The notes beneath the pieces were generated by a model that worked only from the letters and a program-made list of their open reading frames with translations, was not told the origin of the DNA and did no database searches. From assembly GCA_040839025.1 (NCBI GenBank), contig JBFPJN010000005.1:62001-126000 (forward strand): 64,000 nucleotides of DNA. Reading direction: 5' to 3'. Below are positions 62,646 to 64,000 of this stretch, in pieces (the first letter of the stretch is position 1; every line of letters starts with the position of its first letter). The translations under genes and the position numbers were made by a program. This stretch comes from Alphaproteobacteria bacterium LSUCC0719. GTDB lineage: Bacteria > Pseudomonadota > Alphaproteobacteria > Puniceispirillales > Puniceispirillaceae.

Positions 62646-63383
62646 ATGACATTCCGTCCGCTTCTATGGCCGACTTTCTTTGCGCTTCCGGCGCTGCTGA
62701 TCCTGCTTGCGCTTGGCACATGGCAGGTGCAACGGCTGGAATGGAAAAACCAGTTGATCCATGATTTCGAGACCCGTGCCACCGCAGAGCCGATCGAACT
62801 GCCGGTCGGGGCTGTTGCGCCGGAGATGGAATTTCGGCGCCTGTCCCTGACTGGTGAATTTGATCACGATCGTGAAATCTTCCTGACCGGACGCACCTTT
62901 GAGGGTAATGCCGGCTTTCACATTGTGACGCCGTTTCGTCTGACGGACGGGCGGATCATTCTGATCAATCGTGGCTGGGTTTCGGAATCCTACCGCGATC
63001 CCGCGAAACGGGCATTTACCCTTGTCGAGGGCGAAACCACGATTGCCGCCATTCTGCGCTTTCCGGCGCAAAAGGGTTATTTCGTGCCGGAGAATGAACC
63101 CGAGAACGGGTTCTGGTTCACCCTTGTACCGTCGCAGATGGTCACGCATCTCGGTCTTGGCGATACAGCGGAACGTGATATCTATGCGGCGGCGCTTCGC
63201 ACATCGGACAAGATATCGCTGCCAATCGGCGCGAAGACGAAAACCAATCTTCGCAACTCGCATCTTGGCTATGCCATCACCTGGTATGGAATTGCCTGTG
63301 CGCTGATCGGCGTCTATGCCGCCTTTCATCACCAGCGTGGACGGCTTGGCTTTGGCGCGCGCGGTGCCGGCAGGGACGAATAG
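62646..63383 (+). CDS. surf1: SURF1 family cytochrome oxidase biogenesis protein
   Basis: This protein of about 245 residues has two terminal membrane helices enclosing a soluble domain. It has LGTWQVQRLEWKNQLI, then ILINRGWVSESYRDP, NLRNSHLGYAITWYGIACALIGVY. SURF1 helps insert heme a into subunit I. The start is ATG 62646 or GTG 62640. It continues the cox gene set past the terminator and precedes thrC by 10 nt. Confidence 0.93.
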   Translation: MTFRPLLWPTFFALPALLILLALGTWQVQRLEWKNQLIHDFETRATAEPIELPVGAVAPEMEFRRLSLTGEFDHDREIFLTGRTFEGNAGFHIVTPFRLTDGRIILINRGWVSESYRDPAKRAFTLVEGETTIAAILRFPAQKGYFVPENEPENGFWFTLVPSQMVTHLGLGDTAERDIYAAALRTSDKISLPIGAKTKTNLRNSHLGYAITWYGIACALIGVYAAFHHQRGRLGFGARGAGRDE

Positions 63384-63393
63384 GAGGCTGCGA

Positions 63394-64000
63394 ATGGACT
63401 ATATCAGCACCAGAGGCCAGGATGGGCCGCTTGGTTATGAAGAGGCGCTGCTGAGCGGTCTGGCGCGCGACGGAGGGCTGTATCTGCCGACCAGTTATCC
63501 GCAATTCTCTGCCGACGAGATTCGGGGCATGGCGGGCCTGTCCTATGCCGCGCTGGCAGGGCGGATCATGGCGCGTTTCACCGATGGCGAGATTGACGAG
63601 GCAGAGCTGACAGCCATGGCCGGTGACGCCTATGGCGCATTTACCGATCCAGACATTGCGCCGCTGCGCCAGCTGAATGACCGGATACATGTCCTGGAGC
63701 TGTTTCACGGTCCGACGATTGCGTTCAAGGACTATGCGATGCAGTTTCTGTCGCGTGCGTTCGACCGCGCGCTTCGGTCGGCCGGGCGGCAGGCGGTGAT
63801 TCTCGGCGCGACAAGTGGCGACACCGGATCGGCCGCACTCGAAGCGTTCAAGGGCCGCGAGGCTGTCGATATCTTCATCCTGTTCCCCGATGGCCGTGTA
63901 TCGCCGGTACAGCAGCGTCAGATGACATCAGTGGTGGCGGCTGGCGCCCATGCGGTGGCCGTGGATGGTGACTTCGATGATTGTCAGGCAATTGTCAAAA
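63394..64000 (+). CDS. thrC: Threonine synthase (3' end beyond window)
   Basis: The first 202 codons are present from ATG 63394 (AGGAGG upstream). The N-terminus MDYISTRGQDGPLGYEEALLSGLARDGGLYLP, the PLP-lysine motif ELFHGPTIAFKDYAMQFL and GATSGDTGSAALEAF are characteristic. It converts O-phosphohomoserine to threonine. The surf1-thrC order is common in alphaproteobacteria. Confidence 0.96.
   Translation, partial: MDYISTRGQDGPLGYEEALLSGLARDGGLYLPTSYPQFSADEIRGMAGLSYAALAGRIMARFTDGEIDEAELTAMAGDAYGAFTDPDIAPLRQLNDRIHVLELFHGPTIAFKDYAMQFLSRAFDRALRSAGRQAVILGATSGDTGSAALEAFKGREAVDIFILFPDGRVSPVQQRQMTSVVAAGAHAVAVDGDFDDCQAIVK

Overview
The window looks like a chromosomal segment of a free-living Gram-negative alphaproteobacterium with fairly high GC. 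It carries no phage, transposon, CRISPR array or rRNA. The alphaproteobacterial assignment rests on a BamF-type (DUF3035) lipoprotein behind lspA, a plant/alphaproteobacterial-type glutamate-cysteine ligase, a Mur/Fur-like regulator without the usual Cys pair, and the order coxB-coxA-ctaB-small ORF-ctaG-coxC-surf1-thrC. A marine Rhodospirillales or SAR116-like lineage is possible, but the sequence alone does not prove it. Genes are tightly packed, with many ATGA overlaps and convergent pairs only a few bases apart.

Layout. 1-2.7 kb: homogentisate catabolism (hmgA and a fumarylacetoacetate hydrolase) divergent from a MarR regulator, with a strong palindrome between them. 2.9-7.6 kb: a type I secretion operon (TolC-like, ABC, HlyD) without an adjacent substrate. 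7.6-13 kb: transporters (10-TM metal exporter, purine permease, BioY, AEC family) and thiamine pyrophosphokinase. 13-16.6 kb: accessory-looking genes, namely a small hypothetical protein, a secreted protein with beta-domain repeats, a carboxymuconolactone-decarboxylase family protein and an HExxH protein. 16.7-18.2 kb: psd-pssA phospholipid genes. 18-24.8 kb: EamA permease, Fur/Mur, MFS, moaA, gluQ, an esterase and an HNH protein, with a candidate small RNA between gluQ and moaA.

24.8-28.2 kb: YqaA-DsbB-Coq7, tRNA-Leu(CAA), a ChaC-like cyclotransferase and a small MscS channel. 28.4-35.2 kb: ribF-ileS-lspA-bamF-mutL, all on the plus strand. 35.2-40 kb: rsmD, rluB, tadA, purD and xseA. 40-47 kb: lipid A/LPS block (DUF374 acyltransferase-waaA-lpxK-lpxL on the minus strand; GT9 glycosyltransferase and MsbA-like exporter on the plus strand). 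47-57 kb: tyrosine-phosphatase-like gene, pmbA (tldE), argC, a hypothetical protein, ubiA, rsmE, gshA, MFS and tldD. 57.4-64 kb: cytochrome c oxidase structural and assembly genes, surf1 and the start of thrC. Coq7, UbiA, CtaB, CtaG, SURF1 and CoxABC together supply the quinone and heme-copper end of an aerobic respiratory chain.

Two non-coding signals stand out. One is a structured, terminator-ended RNA candidate with an unpaired anti-Shine-Dalgarno stretch between gluQ and moaA. The other is a recurring pattern of short (12-21 bp) direct tandem duplications at more than ten gene boundaries.
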